Below are positions 35,733-43,164 of a stretch of DNA of 64,000 nt, piece after piece. Under the pieces are notes generated by a model, which was not told the origin of the DNA, made no database searches, and worked only from the letters and a program-made list of their open reading frames with translations. How positions within the stretch are numbered: the stretch's first letter is position 1; the number at the start of each line of letters is the position of its first letter. The stretch spans positions 7,070,233 through 7,134,232 of the forward strand of contig CP036432.1 of the NCBI GenBank assembly GCA_007753675.1, in the 5' to 3' direction. The translations under genes and the position numbers were made by a program. The stretch comes from Stieleria magnilauensis (GTDB lineage Bacteria; Planctomycetota; Planctomycetia; Pirellulales; Pirellulaceae).

Positions 35733-36578
35733 ATGAACCGTTTTGATGCGACCATGATTTGGAATTCCGTTAGCGATCACGTTGCCGACGGAAAGGACAA
35801 CGCCCCGCACCCCGTCGACGCACTCGATGCCGAAGAGTTGCCGGTAGAACACGACGGCGAGGCACCGAGCAGTTGGTCCGCGGCGATCCGTGCCCAGACC
35901 TTTTTTGTGCCGCTGCATTACGAAGCGAACTACCGTTACCCGTTGATCGTCTGGCTGCACAGCGACGGCTTCAACGAAAACCAAGTTTGTCACGTGATGC
36001 CCCACGTCAGCTCGCGGAACTACTTGGCCACTGGCCTTCGCGCCCCGATGGCGTCCGACGCGTCGGGCCACCGGTTTTGGTGGAGCAACTCGGCGGCAGC
36101 CTTAGAATCGGCAGAGCGAAGTGTGCTCGCCGCGATCGACCGTGCCGCAGATCAATACAGCATTCATGCCGAACGCATCGTGTTGGCGGGGTACCAAAGC
36201 GGTGGTACGATGGCGACGCGGATCGCGATGCGTCACCCCGAACTGTTTGCCGCCGCAGTCTCACTCGGCGGCGCGTTCAATCTGCCCGCCCATCCCGAGT
36301 TAGACCGGCAGCGGTTAAAGGAACGACGATTGCCGATGCTGTGGCAGCGATCCATCGAAAGCGAGTTCTACGACGAGACGCGTTTGGTTTCCGAAATTCA
36401 AGCCGCCAGCTCAATCGGAGCACAACTGGAAATTCGCCAGTATCGCAACGACGACGAAATGAATACCGTCGTTTTGTCGGATCTGGACCGATGGGTCATG
36501 AATCATGTGGTGAGCGGTGCTCCAGTTGCTAAACTAAGCCATTGGGATACAAGTCCGACTTCGTTCTCGGACAACTAA
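35733..36578 (+). CDS. Alpha/beta-hydrolase, esterase/phospholipase-like
   Basis: 281 residues from ATG 35733. The core shows the alpha/beta-hydrolase plan: PLIVWLHSDGFNENQVCHV near residues 70-88 (oxyanion loop), and IVLAGYQSGGTMATRIAMRH near 150-169 with the nucleophile Ser in G-Y-Q-S-G. Downstream a partial acidic region and a histidine in the last third could complete the triad, but I cannot assign them with certainty. There is no signal peptide. The closest types are PHB-depolymerase-like or dienelactone-hydrolase/carboxylesterase proteins. It precedes a receiver gene by 30 bp on the same strand, so the two may be co-transcribed. Confidence 0.8.
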   Translation: MNRFDATMIWNSVSDHVADGKDNAPHPVDALDAEELPVEHDGEAPSSWSAAIRAQTFFVPLHYEANYRYPLIVWLHSDGFNENQVCHVMPHVSSRNYLATGLRAPMASDASGHRFWWSNSAAALESAERSVLAAIDRAADQYSIHAERIVLAGYQSGGTMATRIAMRHPELFAAAVSLGGAFNLPAHPELDRQRLKERRLPMLWQRSIESEFYDETRLVSEIQAASSIGAQLEIRQYRNDDEMNTVVLSDLDRWVMNHVVSGAPVAKLSHWDTSPTSFSDN

Positions 36579-36608
36579 ACTTCCAGTTTCACCTCCAGGT
36601 TCCACTGT

Positions 36609-37025
36609 ATGGCCGACGAAGACTCTGACGATCTCCCCGAAGTGGTTCAAAGCGATCGCGGTGCCAAGATTTTGATCGTCGACGACGATGTCGAAATCAT
36701 CGAGTCGGTGCGTTATGCGTTGGAAGACGCCGGGTACGAAGTCGTCGTTGCCCGCGACGGAAACCAAGGCTTGGCGTTGGCCGAACGCGAATCCCCGGAC
36801 CTGATCATCTTGGACATGATGATGCCCAAACGCAGCGGGTTCCTGGTGCTCGAGAAGCTGCGGCGGATGTCCGAAACCATGGTGCCGGTGATCATGATCA
36901 CCGGCAATGAAGGCAGCCGACACAAAGCCTACGCCGAACTGCTGGGCGTCAGCGAATACATTCGCAAGCCCTTCCAAATGGACAAGCTTCTGCGCGCCGT
37001 TGACACCCAACTGACTTCGGCATGA
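36609..37025 (+). CDS. Single-domain response regulator (CheY-like)
   Basis: 138 residues with an N-terminal extension (~20 acidic residues) and one receiver domain: ILIVDDDVEIIESVRYALED with the acidic pair, phosphorylatable Asp in LIILDMMMPKRSGFLVLEK, Thr in VIMITGNEGS and Lys in YIRKPFQMD. No output domain is present, so it acts through protein contacts, for example with a hybrid kinase or a motor. The next gene (DUF423) starts inside its stop codon (4-bp ATGA overlap), and the previous hydrolase gene ends 30 bp before, so an operon is likely. Its partner kinase cannot be named from the window. Confidence 0.93.
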   Translation: MADEDSDDLPEVVQSDRGAKILIVDDDVEIIESVRYALEDAGYEVVVARDGNQGLALAERESPDLIILDMMMPKRSGFLVLEKLRRMSETMVPVIMITGNEGSRHKAYAELLGVSEYIRKPFQMDKLLRAVDTQLTSA

Positions 37026-37447
37026 ACCCGCCCCTCCGATTCCTGCTCGTTGCCGCCGCGATCGCCGGCGCCACGGGTGTCTCCCTGGGTGCCTTCGCAG
37101 CCCACGGTCTGGAGGGGTTGCTGCAGTCCCAAGGGCTGGAGCCCGAACTGATCGCAAAACGCGTGGGGCAATTCGAAACCGGATCGCGGTACCACCTCGT
37201 GCATGCCGTTGCCCTTTTAGCCCTGGCGGCCTGTGGCACCAACGCGTCCTCGTTGATCGTAAAATCCGGTTACTTGTTCGTGGCCGGCATCGTGCTGTTC
37301 AGCGGCAGCCTGTACCTGCTGGTGTTGACCGAAACACCTTGGATGGGCGCGATCACGCCGCTGGGAGGTGTTGCCTGGATCGTCGCCTGGATCTTGCTCG
37401 CGTTCGCGACTCCCAAGCGGCCGGATGAGTCCACCACGCCTGCGTAA
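37022..37447 (+). CDS. DUF423 family membrane protein
   Basis: 141 residues with four predicted membrane helices: about 7-29, 67-88, 87-108 and 112-134. The N-terminal GVSLGAFAAHGLEGLL and the segment FETGSRYHLVHAVALLALAA, with the HL-HA pattern, are the DUF423 (YgdD/YwdK) signature. Members are widespread inner-membrane proteins of unknown biochemical function. It overlaps the receiver gene by 4 bp, so it is translationally coupled to it. No signal peptide is needed. Confidence 0.9.
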   Translation: MNPPLRFLLVAAAIAGATGVSLGAFAAHGLEGLLQSQGLEPELIAKRVGQFETGSRYHLVHAVALLALAACGTNASSLIVKSGYLFVAGIVLFSGSLYLLVLTETPWMGAITPLGGVAWIVAWILLAFATPKRPDESTTPA

Positions 37448-37917
37448 CCGAGACGTCACGCAACGCACGTCGTTGAGGCAATGTCCCTCGCTGACGCAGC
37501 TAACCTGAAGGGATTCTGACTCCATCGACAGGCCGCAGGCCTGGTCGCCAATCCGACAGGATGCTCGACAGTCGTTCGGCCTAGTCACGTGTCGCATGCC
37601 GGCCGTGAATCTGCTTCGACGGATCGCAGCGTGAACCCGCGGAATTTTCGCACCCTGTCATCCGTGGGTTCGCGCCGCCATCGCTGGGGAATCTTTTGGG
37701 CACGGTCTTTGCATCACCGGCAGGTGGTCACCTACCGCGTGCTTATTCGAATTGGAGATTGCCAGCGCCCTCCGAACCAGCGCCACCCAATACAAAGCCT
37801 CCTCGCCATGCCGGCCTTGCCATCTCGGCATCATGGTCTCCCGCGATTGGATCTGCACGACTAAACCCGCACGAAAAGCAACCAACGTGTTGCCACCCAA
37901 AGCCACCGAGTCGTTCC
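37448..37917. other. 470-bp gap with a sigma-54 site, no gene seen
   Basis: The stretch between the DUF423 and the next gene contains no credible small gene; a short frame reading MEIASALR.. in the middle has no family features. The only clear signal is the sigma-54 type site at 37698-37713, pointing at the gene that starts at 37918. The leader behind it would be about 194 nt long. Confidence 0.6.
37698..37713 (+). promoter_or_regulatory. Sigma-54 promoter candidate (first of the island)
   Basis: GGGCACGGTCTTTGCA has GG-N10-GC spacing and matches the TGGCACR-N4-TTGCW consensus at all positions but the first. Predicted +1 near 37724. It lies upstream of the secreted gene at 37918. Confidence 0.7.
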
Positions 37918-39189
37918 ATGAGACACCAACGAAACCTTCTTTACTTCGCCGCTTACATTGTTCTGTCGATGGCGGCACTGATGACCGTCAAGGCGGAGCA
38001 ACCATTGCAAACGGCCCCGGCGGTGCCTGACGGAGCGGCCCAAGAGATCAGCGACTGGGCCCTGGCAGGAGTGATTTGGAGCGATGCCAGTCTCACCAAA
38101 AAGCTGGCCATCGAGGCCGCCAAACGTAGCGAGTCGAACGAACAGAAAAAACAACTGCAAGCCATCGCCGAGCAGTCAAACCAAGTGATTGCTGAGTTGG
38201 AGGCGTTTGGTTGGACACAAGTCAAACGCTCCGCCAACTCGACCGTTGACCGCGATTCCGAACGTGCGCTGCCCGATCCGAAAACAGTCGGTGCCGCCCT
38301 GGCAAAATCGATTGATCGCCCCAAGCGTGATCAAAATGCCCGCCCGTCCAACGACGACAAGGCATCCGAACGCGCATCGTCGTCACGCCGTTCGTCACCG
38401 GCACGAACCGCTGCCGACGCCAAAGGGATTAAACGGCTCGACACCGAAACTCCGGCAGGTGTAGACGATCCGGGGCTAGATGACGAACGAACCGCCGACA
38501 GACCGCGATTGGATATCGATCAGTACCGTGTAGACGACTACATCGACGAGACACAACGTGAGGCCGGCAATTTGGCCGACGCAATCGAAGACGGGACGGA
38601 AGCTGCGATCGCTGCCGCCGCGGGACGTCGTGCCGTCAGCGGCCCCGTGGCCGGACGGATCAGCCTGCGTGAAGCCCAAACACGTTCGGCAACCTTGCCT
38701 TATTCAAAAGACTCAATCTACGATCGCGATGATTATGATCCCGATGCGGACTACAACATCGACAATCCGCTCGGTACGGAATTCACTAACCCGGAAAGCG
38801 TCGATTCGGGTGACGGTGATGATGACATCGACAGAGACAATCCGGCAATAGTCATTGACGGCGAAGATGAACTGACCGCCGCGCTGCAACGCGAGAATCG
38901 CTCCACTGCTGGCTCTACCGCCCAATCGGCACAAACCACTGTTGCTGCAGAAGCCACTGTCGATCTAGATCGCTATACCAGCGATCGCTCGGGCCATCTT
39001 CAAGATGCAAATTGGGTGCAGTTTCACTTGAACGCCAACCAAGCGACGTGGTCTCGTTTCACTACCCGGGACAACCTCGTCGAGCGAACCGGTGATGCGG
39101 TCACGAAGCTAAAAGCCGACGCCGCGGCTGCCCTGCACGCGACCGACAACCCCAAGCTGGCGAGCATCCTGAAGAAGATCGTCGAGTAA
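37918..39189 (+). CDS. Secreted protein of unknown function, sigma-54-dependent candidate (423 aa)
   Basis: ATG 37918 follows the sigma-54 site and opens a signal peptide (MRHQRNLLYFAAYIVLSMAA, cut near ALMTVKAEQ). The next ~95 residues are helical, with LAGVIWSDASLTKKLAIEAA and EQKKQLQAIAEQSNQVIAEL, which resembles the DUF4142 four-helix family, though I cannot support a DUF4142 call. Residues ~120-390 are Arg/Asp-rich and low-complexity; a conserved tail GVQFHLNANQATWSRF-like segment follows (VQFHLNANQATWSRFTTRDN). It is the leftmost gene of the island that carries a sigma-54 site. Probably periplasmic, possibly stress-related. Function unknown. Confidence 0.75.
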   Translation: MRHQRNLLYFAAYIVLSMAALMTVKAEQPLQTAPAVPDGAAQEISDWALAGVIWSDASLTKKLAIEAAKRSESNEQKKQLQAIAEQSNQVIAELEAFGWTQVKRSANSTVDRDSERALPDPKTVGAALAKSIDRPKRDQNARPSNDDKASERASSSRRSSPARTAADAKGIKRLDTETPAGVDDPGLDDERTADRPRLDIDQYRVDDYIDETQREAGNLADAIEDGTEAAIAAAAGRRAVSGPVAGRISLREAQTRSATLPYSKDSIYDRDDYDPDADYNIDNPLGTEFTNPESVDSGDGDDDIDRDNPAIVIDGEDELTAALQRENRSTAGSTAQSAQTTVAAEATVDLDRYTSDRSGHLQDANWVQFHLNANQATWSRFTTRDNLVERTGDAVTKLKADAAAALHATDNPKLASILKKIVE

Positions 39190-39208
39190 TTCAGCTGGTG
39201 AACATTGC

Positions 39209-39269
39209 CGTCAACTCACTTTCGTCTCGGGTGGCCTTCATCACCAAACCCGCCCGAGGCGAGTTGACG
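39209..39269. terminator. Possible bidirectional hairpin between convergent genes
   Basis: CGTCAACTC (39209-39217) and GAGTTGACG (39261-39269) form 9-bp arms between the stops of two convergent genes (39189 and 39279). The 43-nt loop contains a second short inverted repeat around CTCGGG/CCCGAG. No T-run is present. Confidence 0.4.
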
Positions 39270-39278
39270 ACAAACCGG

Positions 39279-39791
39279 CTATCGAGGCCGCTTGCCTTTG
39301 GCGACAGTCTTGATCAGCCGTCGGAGTGTCGGTGAGATCACTCCCTCGCCGCACGGAATGGAATCCGAGTCTGCGACGCTGATTTGCTCCAGACACTTTT
39401 TTCCTGCGATTAAATCGAGGATGACCGAAAGAGTCGTCTCCCTGTCGAGCGGCTTTTGAAGCAATCCATCGCCACCCATCCTGCTCACGACGTTGAATGT
39501 CTGGCCATCGAGCAGGCTGGTCATCACCAGAACGGGCAGTTTCCGAATCCGCTCGTTGTCGGATTGGCGAACCTTCTCAAGAAGCTCCAGTCCGCACAAC
39601 AACGGCATCTCCAGGTCCGTCACCAGCAGATCGGGCGGATGGTTTTGAATCGATTCCCATGCTTCTAACCCGTTTTCGGCCAGCACGCAATCGAAACCGC
39701 AACCGTCGAGCCATTTTCCAACCTTTGCTCGCGACGATCGCACATCATCCGCAATCACACATCGTTTGGGGAGGGCAACGTCCGTCATCAC
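39279..39791 (-). CDS. Receiver-domain response regulator with C-terminal extension
   Basis: 170 residues from ATG 39791 (an adjacent ATG at 39788 is also possible). The receiver core is RCVIADDVRSSRAKVGKWLD with DD, phospho-Asp in PDLLVTDLEMPLLCGLELLE, Thr/Ser in VLVMTSLLDGQ and Lys in GLLQKPLDRETT. A ~45-residue tail after the receiver has no DNA-binding motif that I recognise. A sigma-54 type site stands 73 bp before the start on the same strand, and the gene is divergent from the PfpI gene, which has its own such site. It therefore belongs to the island. As no AAA+ domain is present, it cannot activate RpoN itself. Confidence 0.9.
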   Translation of the reverse strand: MMTDVALPKRCVIADDVRSSRAKVGKWLDGCGFDCVLAENGLEAWESIQNHPPDLLVTDLEMPLLCGLELLEKVRQSDNERIRKLPVLVMTSLLDGQTFNVVSRMGGDGLLQKPLDRETTLSVILDLIAGKKCLEQISVADSDSIPCGEGVISPTLRRLIKTVAKGKRPR

Positions 39792-39863
39792 AGGCTGAAG
39801 CAGAAAGGGAGTGAATGCGGGTTCTACTGTGATTTTGATTGGGTTTTAAGAGTGCAACGAGAG

Positions 39864-39879
39864 TGCAACTCTCGTGCCC
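39864..39879 (-). promoter_or_regulatory. Sigma-54 promoter candidate for the receiver gene
   Basis: Read on the minus strand: GGGCACGAGAGTTGCA, with GG-N10-GC spacing and a full -12 TTGCA. The ATG at 39791 is 73 bp downstream of the -12 end. Upstream is a divergent promoter at 40159. Confidence 0.75.
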
Positions 39880-40158
39880 TTGGCGGACCGGCCTGTCGGG
39901 CATCTCCAGCGAATCGATGCCATCTCCATAGCAGTCTTAACAGCAACGCACCTCGTCCACCACTCAAGCGGGACGGTTTGTCCTGACAGACTCTGTTCCT
40001 GACACACTCTTTTCGCGGCACATCGTTCTTCGCCGTCAACCGCTGCGTTCGGTGAGTGAGACGAACGCTGTTCGAGAATGCCTCGCACTGGTCACTGATC
40101 GACCGGCGATACCGGGCCGAGCCCACCGGTTGTGGTGACGGCAATGGAAAGCCGCCTT

Positions 40159-40174
40159 TGGCATGGAAACTGCA
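40159..40174 (+). promoter_or_regulatory. Sigma-54 promoter candidate for the PfpI gene
   Basis: TGGCATGGAAACTGCA, correct spacing, with CTGCA in place of TTGCA. Together with 13 bp upstream it is 26/29 identical to the site at 57261-57289 (GGAAA-CCGCCTT then the promoter), so both may share one ancestor or one extra binding site. Predicted +1 near 40185; start codon 40246. Confidence 0.75.
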
Positions 40175-40245
40175 ACGTCAGTCAGCAACGACAGTCAATG
40201 CAACCGCTTCTACACGAACCATCGTGTCCCGTTCCGGAGAACAAG

Positions 40246-40812
40246 ATGAGCAAGCAATCGCTCCAACAAAAACGAATCGCATTTCTCGCAACCGACGGCT
40301 TCGAGCAAGTGGAGCTGACCAAGCCCTGGGAAGCGCTCAAAAACGCCGGTGCTGAGGTGGTGTTGGTGTCACCGAAGTCCGGTGAAATCCAGGGCGTGAA
40401 TCATGACGAAAAGGCGGACACGTTTCCAGTCGATCAGTCGGTCCACTCGGCATCCGCCGAACAGTTCGACGGACTGGTGTTGCCCGGTGGTGTTTTCAAT
40501 CCAGATGCGCTGCGGATGTGCGAAGATTCCGTCAGTTTTGTGCGAGACTTTTTTAAACAACACAAGCCGGTCGCCGCCATCTGCCACGGGCCTTGGACGC
40601 TGATCGAAGCCGACGTCGTCCGGGGACGCAAGGTAACGTCGTGGCCGAGTCTGAAGACTGATTTGATCAACGCCGGAGCGGAATGGGTCGACGAAGAATG
40701 CGTTTGTGATCAGGGCTTGGTGACCAGCCGAAACCCCGACGACCTGCCAGCGTTTTGTGACAAGGCGATTGAAGAATTCGCCGAAGGTCGCCATGCCGAG
40801 CAAACGACATAA
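40246..40812 (+). CDS. DJ-1/PfpI-family protein (type 1 glutamine amidotransferase-like)
   Basis: 188 residues from ATG 40246, preceded by GGAGA at 40236-40240, a rare good ribosome site. The start RIAFLATDGFEQVELTKPWE and the nucleophile elbow AAICHGPWTLIEADVVRGRK, with Cys in A-x-C-H-G, define the PfpI/YhbO/DJ-1 group. The Glu near the start and the His after the Cys complete the active site. Proposed activities are protease, glyoxalase-III or deglycase-like protection against reactive aldehydes; I can only claim the family. Members are common general-stress proteins. The sigma-54 site lies 71 bp upstream of the start. The downstream gap holds the 84-bp hairpin repeats. Confidence 0.93.
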   Translation: MSKQSLQQKRIAFLATDGFEQVELTKPWEALKNAGAEVVLVSPKSGEIQGVNHDEKADTFPVDQSVHSASAEQFDGLVLPGGVFNPDALRMCEDSVSFVRDFFKQHKPVAAICHGPWTLIEADVVRGRKVTSWPSLKTDLINAGAEWVDEECVCDQGLVTSRNPDDLPAFCDKAIEEFAEGRHAEQTT

Positions 40813-40866
40813 ACGCGTTTTGCAACTGCTCCGAATACCCAACAGGCAACGCCGTGAAGCATTTAT

Positions 40867-41118
40867 TAGCGGTAGGGCGCGAGCCCTCCGGTGTTTCGGG
40901 AACGATGAGGGACCGGAGGGCTTGCGCCCTGCCGCTAACACCTCATTTTTTAGCGGTAGGGCGCGAGCCCTCCGGTGTTTCGGAAACGATGAGGGACCGG
41001 AGGGCCTGCGTCCTGCCGCTAACACCTCATTTTTTAGCGGTAGAGCGCGAGCCCTCCGGTGTTTCGGAGACGATGAGGGACCGGAGGGCCTGCGTCCTGC
41101 CGCTAACACCTCGTCAAA
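40867..41118. repeat. Three tandem 84-bp long-hairpin repeats
   Basis: Copies begin at 40867, 40951 and 41035, exactly 84 bp apart. Each is a near-perfect palindrome: TTAGCGGTAGGGCGCGAGCC on the left is matched by ACCGGAGGGC..GCCGCTAA on the right, about 25 of 27 arm positions pairing, with a GTTTCGG..CGATGAGGG loop. The translation in any frame is not protein-like. The same family appears once at 31399-31473. They fill the gap between the PfpI gene and the FMN-protein gene. Confidence 0.95.
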
Positions 41119-41158
41119 CGCGGGGAATCAATGCTTCACCGCGTTGCCCAGCAGGGAC

Positions 41159-41182
41159 GCCGTCGGCCGATCAGCCGACGGC
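41159..41182 (+). terminator. GC-rich hairpin before the FMN-protein gene
   Basis: GCCGTCGGC and GCCGACGGC are perfect 9-bp arms around CGATCA. No T-run follows; it could stop read-through from the repeat region or be another short palindromic repeat. It ends 53 bp before the next start codon. Confidence 0.4.
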
Positions 41183-41235
41183 GACCCTGACAAGCTGGCG
41201 ATTCAGTGACCAAGCACTCAACAAGGACTAGGACC

Positions 41236-41718
41236 ATGAACACTCATAAAAAACTGATCGACTTACTCAAAGACTTCGACACAGCGATGCTCGTCACCCG
41301 CAGCGTCGATGGTTCAATCAACGCCCGTCCGATGGCGGTCGCACAGGTGGAATCAAACGGTCAAATCTGGTTTGTGACCGAACGCGACTCCGGCAAAGTC
41401 TCCGACGTGGCACTTGATTCAGAAGTTGCCGTGACCATGCAAGCGTCAAATCAATTCGTGTCGATCTCCGGGACTGCACATCCGATCGATGATCAATCGA
41501 AGCTGGACGAACTCTGGAGCGAAGGCTGGAAGGTTTGGTTTCCCGACGGCAAGTCCAGTGAAAAGATTTTATTGCTGCGGATCGAACCGTCACGGGGCGA
41601 ATACTGGGACCACTCCGGTCTGACCGGTGTGAAGTATTTGCTGAAAGCCGGCACCGCCTATTTGCAAGGCGAACGTCCCGCGACTGACGCCGAAACCAAC
41701 GCCTCTGTTTCGATGTAA
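41236..41718 (+). CDS. Pyridoxamine-5'-phosphate-oxidase-like general stress protein 26-type
   Basis: 160 residues from ATG 41236 (an upstream ATG at 41206 adds 10 non-conserved residues). The split-barrel FMN-binding fold of the general-stress-protein-26 family is seen in AMLVTRSVDGSINARPMAVA (residues 18-37), QIWFVTERDSGKVSD and WFPDGKSSEKILLLRI. Family members bind FMN and are induced by stress in Bacillus and others; their reaction is unclear. It lies between the PfpI gene and a secreted-protein gene. I found no sigma-54 site directly before it; it may be read from the upstream PfpI unit through the hairpin repeats or from an unseen promoter. Confidence 0.9.
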   Translation: MNTHKKLIDLLKDFDTAMLVTRSVDGSINARPMAVAQVESNGQIWFVTERDSGKVSDVALDSEVAVTMQASNQFVSISGTAHPIDDQSKLDELWSEGWKVWFPDGKSSEKILLLRIEPSRGEYWDHSGLTGVKYLLKAGTAYLQGERPATDAETNASVSM

Positions 41719-41796
41719 ACCCGCGCAAGCTGTGATGGAGACAGGGCCGGATACCGGCCCCTCATCAACAGCACCACGTTTTTCACTCCCCCAAAA

Positions 41797-42453
41797 ATGA
41801 CCGAGAAAACCATGCGACTCGCTGCCTCCCTACTAACGATGATGTTCGTCACAATCGCAATCGCCGATGACGGGTTGTTTGACGACAATGACAACACAAC
41901 CGCGGCGGGCGACGTTCTCGAAGCCCGCGGCGAACTGGCCACCGGCCTCGGCAAAGGTGCCTATCTAAAATCTCTGTCAGCCGAACAGTTGCAAGAAGCT
42001 ATTTCGCTACGCCTCAAGAATCGCGAAGAGCGGGTTGAGCAGTACTATAAACTGCGAGATCTACGGGACGCGGAAATCGCGGAGGAACACAAGCCGCTAT
42101 CGGAAGAGAAGCGTCGTGAAATCGGCAAACGGATGGCCCCGGACCGATTGCAAGAAAACCAGATCGATCGACAGTCCGGCGAACTCTACTGGCCTCAGCC
42201 CCTGGACCATGACGCCCTTGAACCTTACCGCAAACCGATCGAAGAAACGTTTGCGAAGCGTTCCAGCCCCGGGGAAACGTATCGGCGGATGGATTACGCC
42301 AAAGTCCACCGGATGGTCAACCTGATCCACGAAGCGGTGGATTCGATCAAAGACCAACTGGATCCCCAAGAGTTCACCGCTTTAAAAAGCTATCTCCGTC
42401 AAATCGATTATGAAGCCAGGTTCAACGGCTCCGACGAGAGGATCGACTACTGA
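41797..42453 (+). CDS. Secreted protein of unknown function (218 aa)
   Basis: ATG 41797 or 41812 opens a signal peptide (MRLAASLLTMMFVTIAIADD). The mature protein is highly charged and helical: LKNREERVEQYYKLRDLRDA then EHKPLSEEKRREIGKRMAPD, a coiled-coil-like hinge, followed by RMDYAKVHRMVNLIHEAVDS. No domain is recognised. Its stop overlaps the start of a 66-residue zinc-ribbon gene by 1 bp (TGATG), so the two are likely co-expressed. It could be a periplasmic stress or envelope protein similar to other exported helical proteins of the island. No sigma-54 site found. Confidence 0.75.
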   Translation: MTEKTMRLAASLLTMMFVTIAIADDGLFDDNDNTTAAGDVLEARGELATGLGKGAYLKSLSAEQLQEAISLRLKNREERVEQYYKLRDLRDAEIAEEHKPLSEEKRREIGKRMAPDRLQENQIDRQSGELYWPQPLDHDALEPYRKPIEETFAKRSSPGETYRRMDYAKVHRMVNLIHEAVDSIKDQLDPQEFTALKSYLRQIDYEARFNGSDERIDY

Positions 42454-42653
42454 TGAACACTGACAAATCCGCTTCGCCGTTGAACATGACTCCCTGTCCG
42501 CGCTGCGGCATTGATGTCCACGACCGCGCGGTCGCATGCCCCAACTGTGGCACGAAAATTTACGTGAACTCGCCCGCCGATATCACGCCGACCAGGCACC
42601 CGCCTGGTTCATCCAACGACCGCTCGGTTCAAAACCGACCAGATGGTCGCTAG
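42453..42653 (+). CDS. Small zinc-ribbon protein (66 aa)
   Basis: The ATG overlaps the preceding stop by one base (TGATG). The sequence holds two Cys pairs, MTPCPRCGIDV and AVACPNCGTKIYV, 16 residues apart, typical of a zinc ribbon; the remaining ~30 residues are Pro/Ser/Arg-rich and disordered. It probably has no enzymatic role and may bind nucleic acid or a protein. Small genes of this kind are often lost from annotations, but the coupling to the upstream gene and the paired CxxC support it. Confidence 0.75.
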   Translation: MNTDKSASPLNMTPCPRCGIDVHDRAVACPNCGTKIYVNSPADITPTRHPPGSSNDRSVQNRPDGR

Positions 42654-42736
42654 GACGGTGTGACACCTCAGGGAGTGTTTTCCCCACAAACCTCTTCTTC
42701 TTCCGCTGCCAGAATTGACCTATCGAGGAACCAACA

Positions 42737-43081
42737 ATGATTGAACAGATGCAAGAAAAGCTTAGCGATTTACGCGACACGGCGGCGGACCGCTTTCACG
42801 ATGAACCGGATGGACGCAATACCGGGATCGGAAAAACGGAGAACTTGCTGGCCTACGCGGCCGCCTTGGGCGCGACACTGGTGGCACGCAACGCGCTGCA
42901 AGCCGGTTGGCGAACCACGCTCAATCGCGAGCCACCGAAGAATCCCGCCTCTCCGGAAGTGGATTGGAAAGACGCGTTGCTTTGGGGTGCCGTCTCCGGC
43001 GCACTCGTTGGCATCGTGCGAATTGCTTCGCGGCGTGCCTCTTCCGGCGCTTACAACCGCTACGTGTCGAAACGACGCTGA
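42737..43081 (+). CDS. DUF4235-like small membrane protein
   Basis: 114 residues. After a soluble N terminus (~35 residues) come two hydrophobic segments, LLAYAAALGATLVARNAL (about 37-54) and ALLWGAVSGALVGIVRIAS (about 81-99), separated by GWRTTLNREPPKNPASPEVD. That order, with PPxNP between the helices and a W-x-x-A-L-x-W-x-x-x-S-G start of the second, is the DUF4235 pattern. Family members accompany general-stress genes in many bacteria; function unknown. It is followed by the YbdK gene after 83 bp. No sigma-54 site of full quality was seen before it. Confidence 0.8.
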   Translation: MIEQMQEKLSDLRDTAADRFHDEPDGRNTGIGKTENLLAYAAALGATLVARNALQAGWRTTLNREPPKNPASPEVDWKDALLWGAVSGALVGIVRIASRRASSGAYNRYVSKRR

Positions 43082-43164
43082 AGTGCCTTTTTTTAGGATC
43101 GACCTCTTAAGTCCAGGGGCTTTCACTGCCCGCAACTCGCTTCTTCGAATAAGGAAATGACGCC

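Noticed and set aside
43098..43115. Sigma-54-like GGGGCTTTCACTGC before the YbdK gene
   Set aside because: Spacing is right but -24 lacks the C-A of TGGCAC; judged random.
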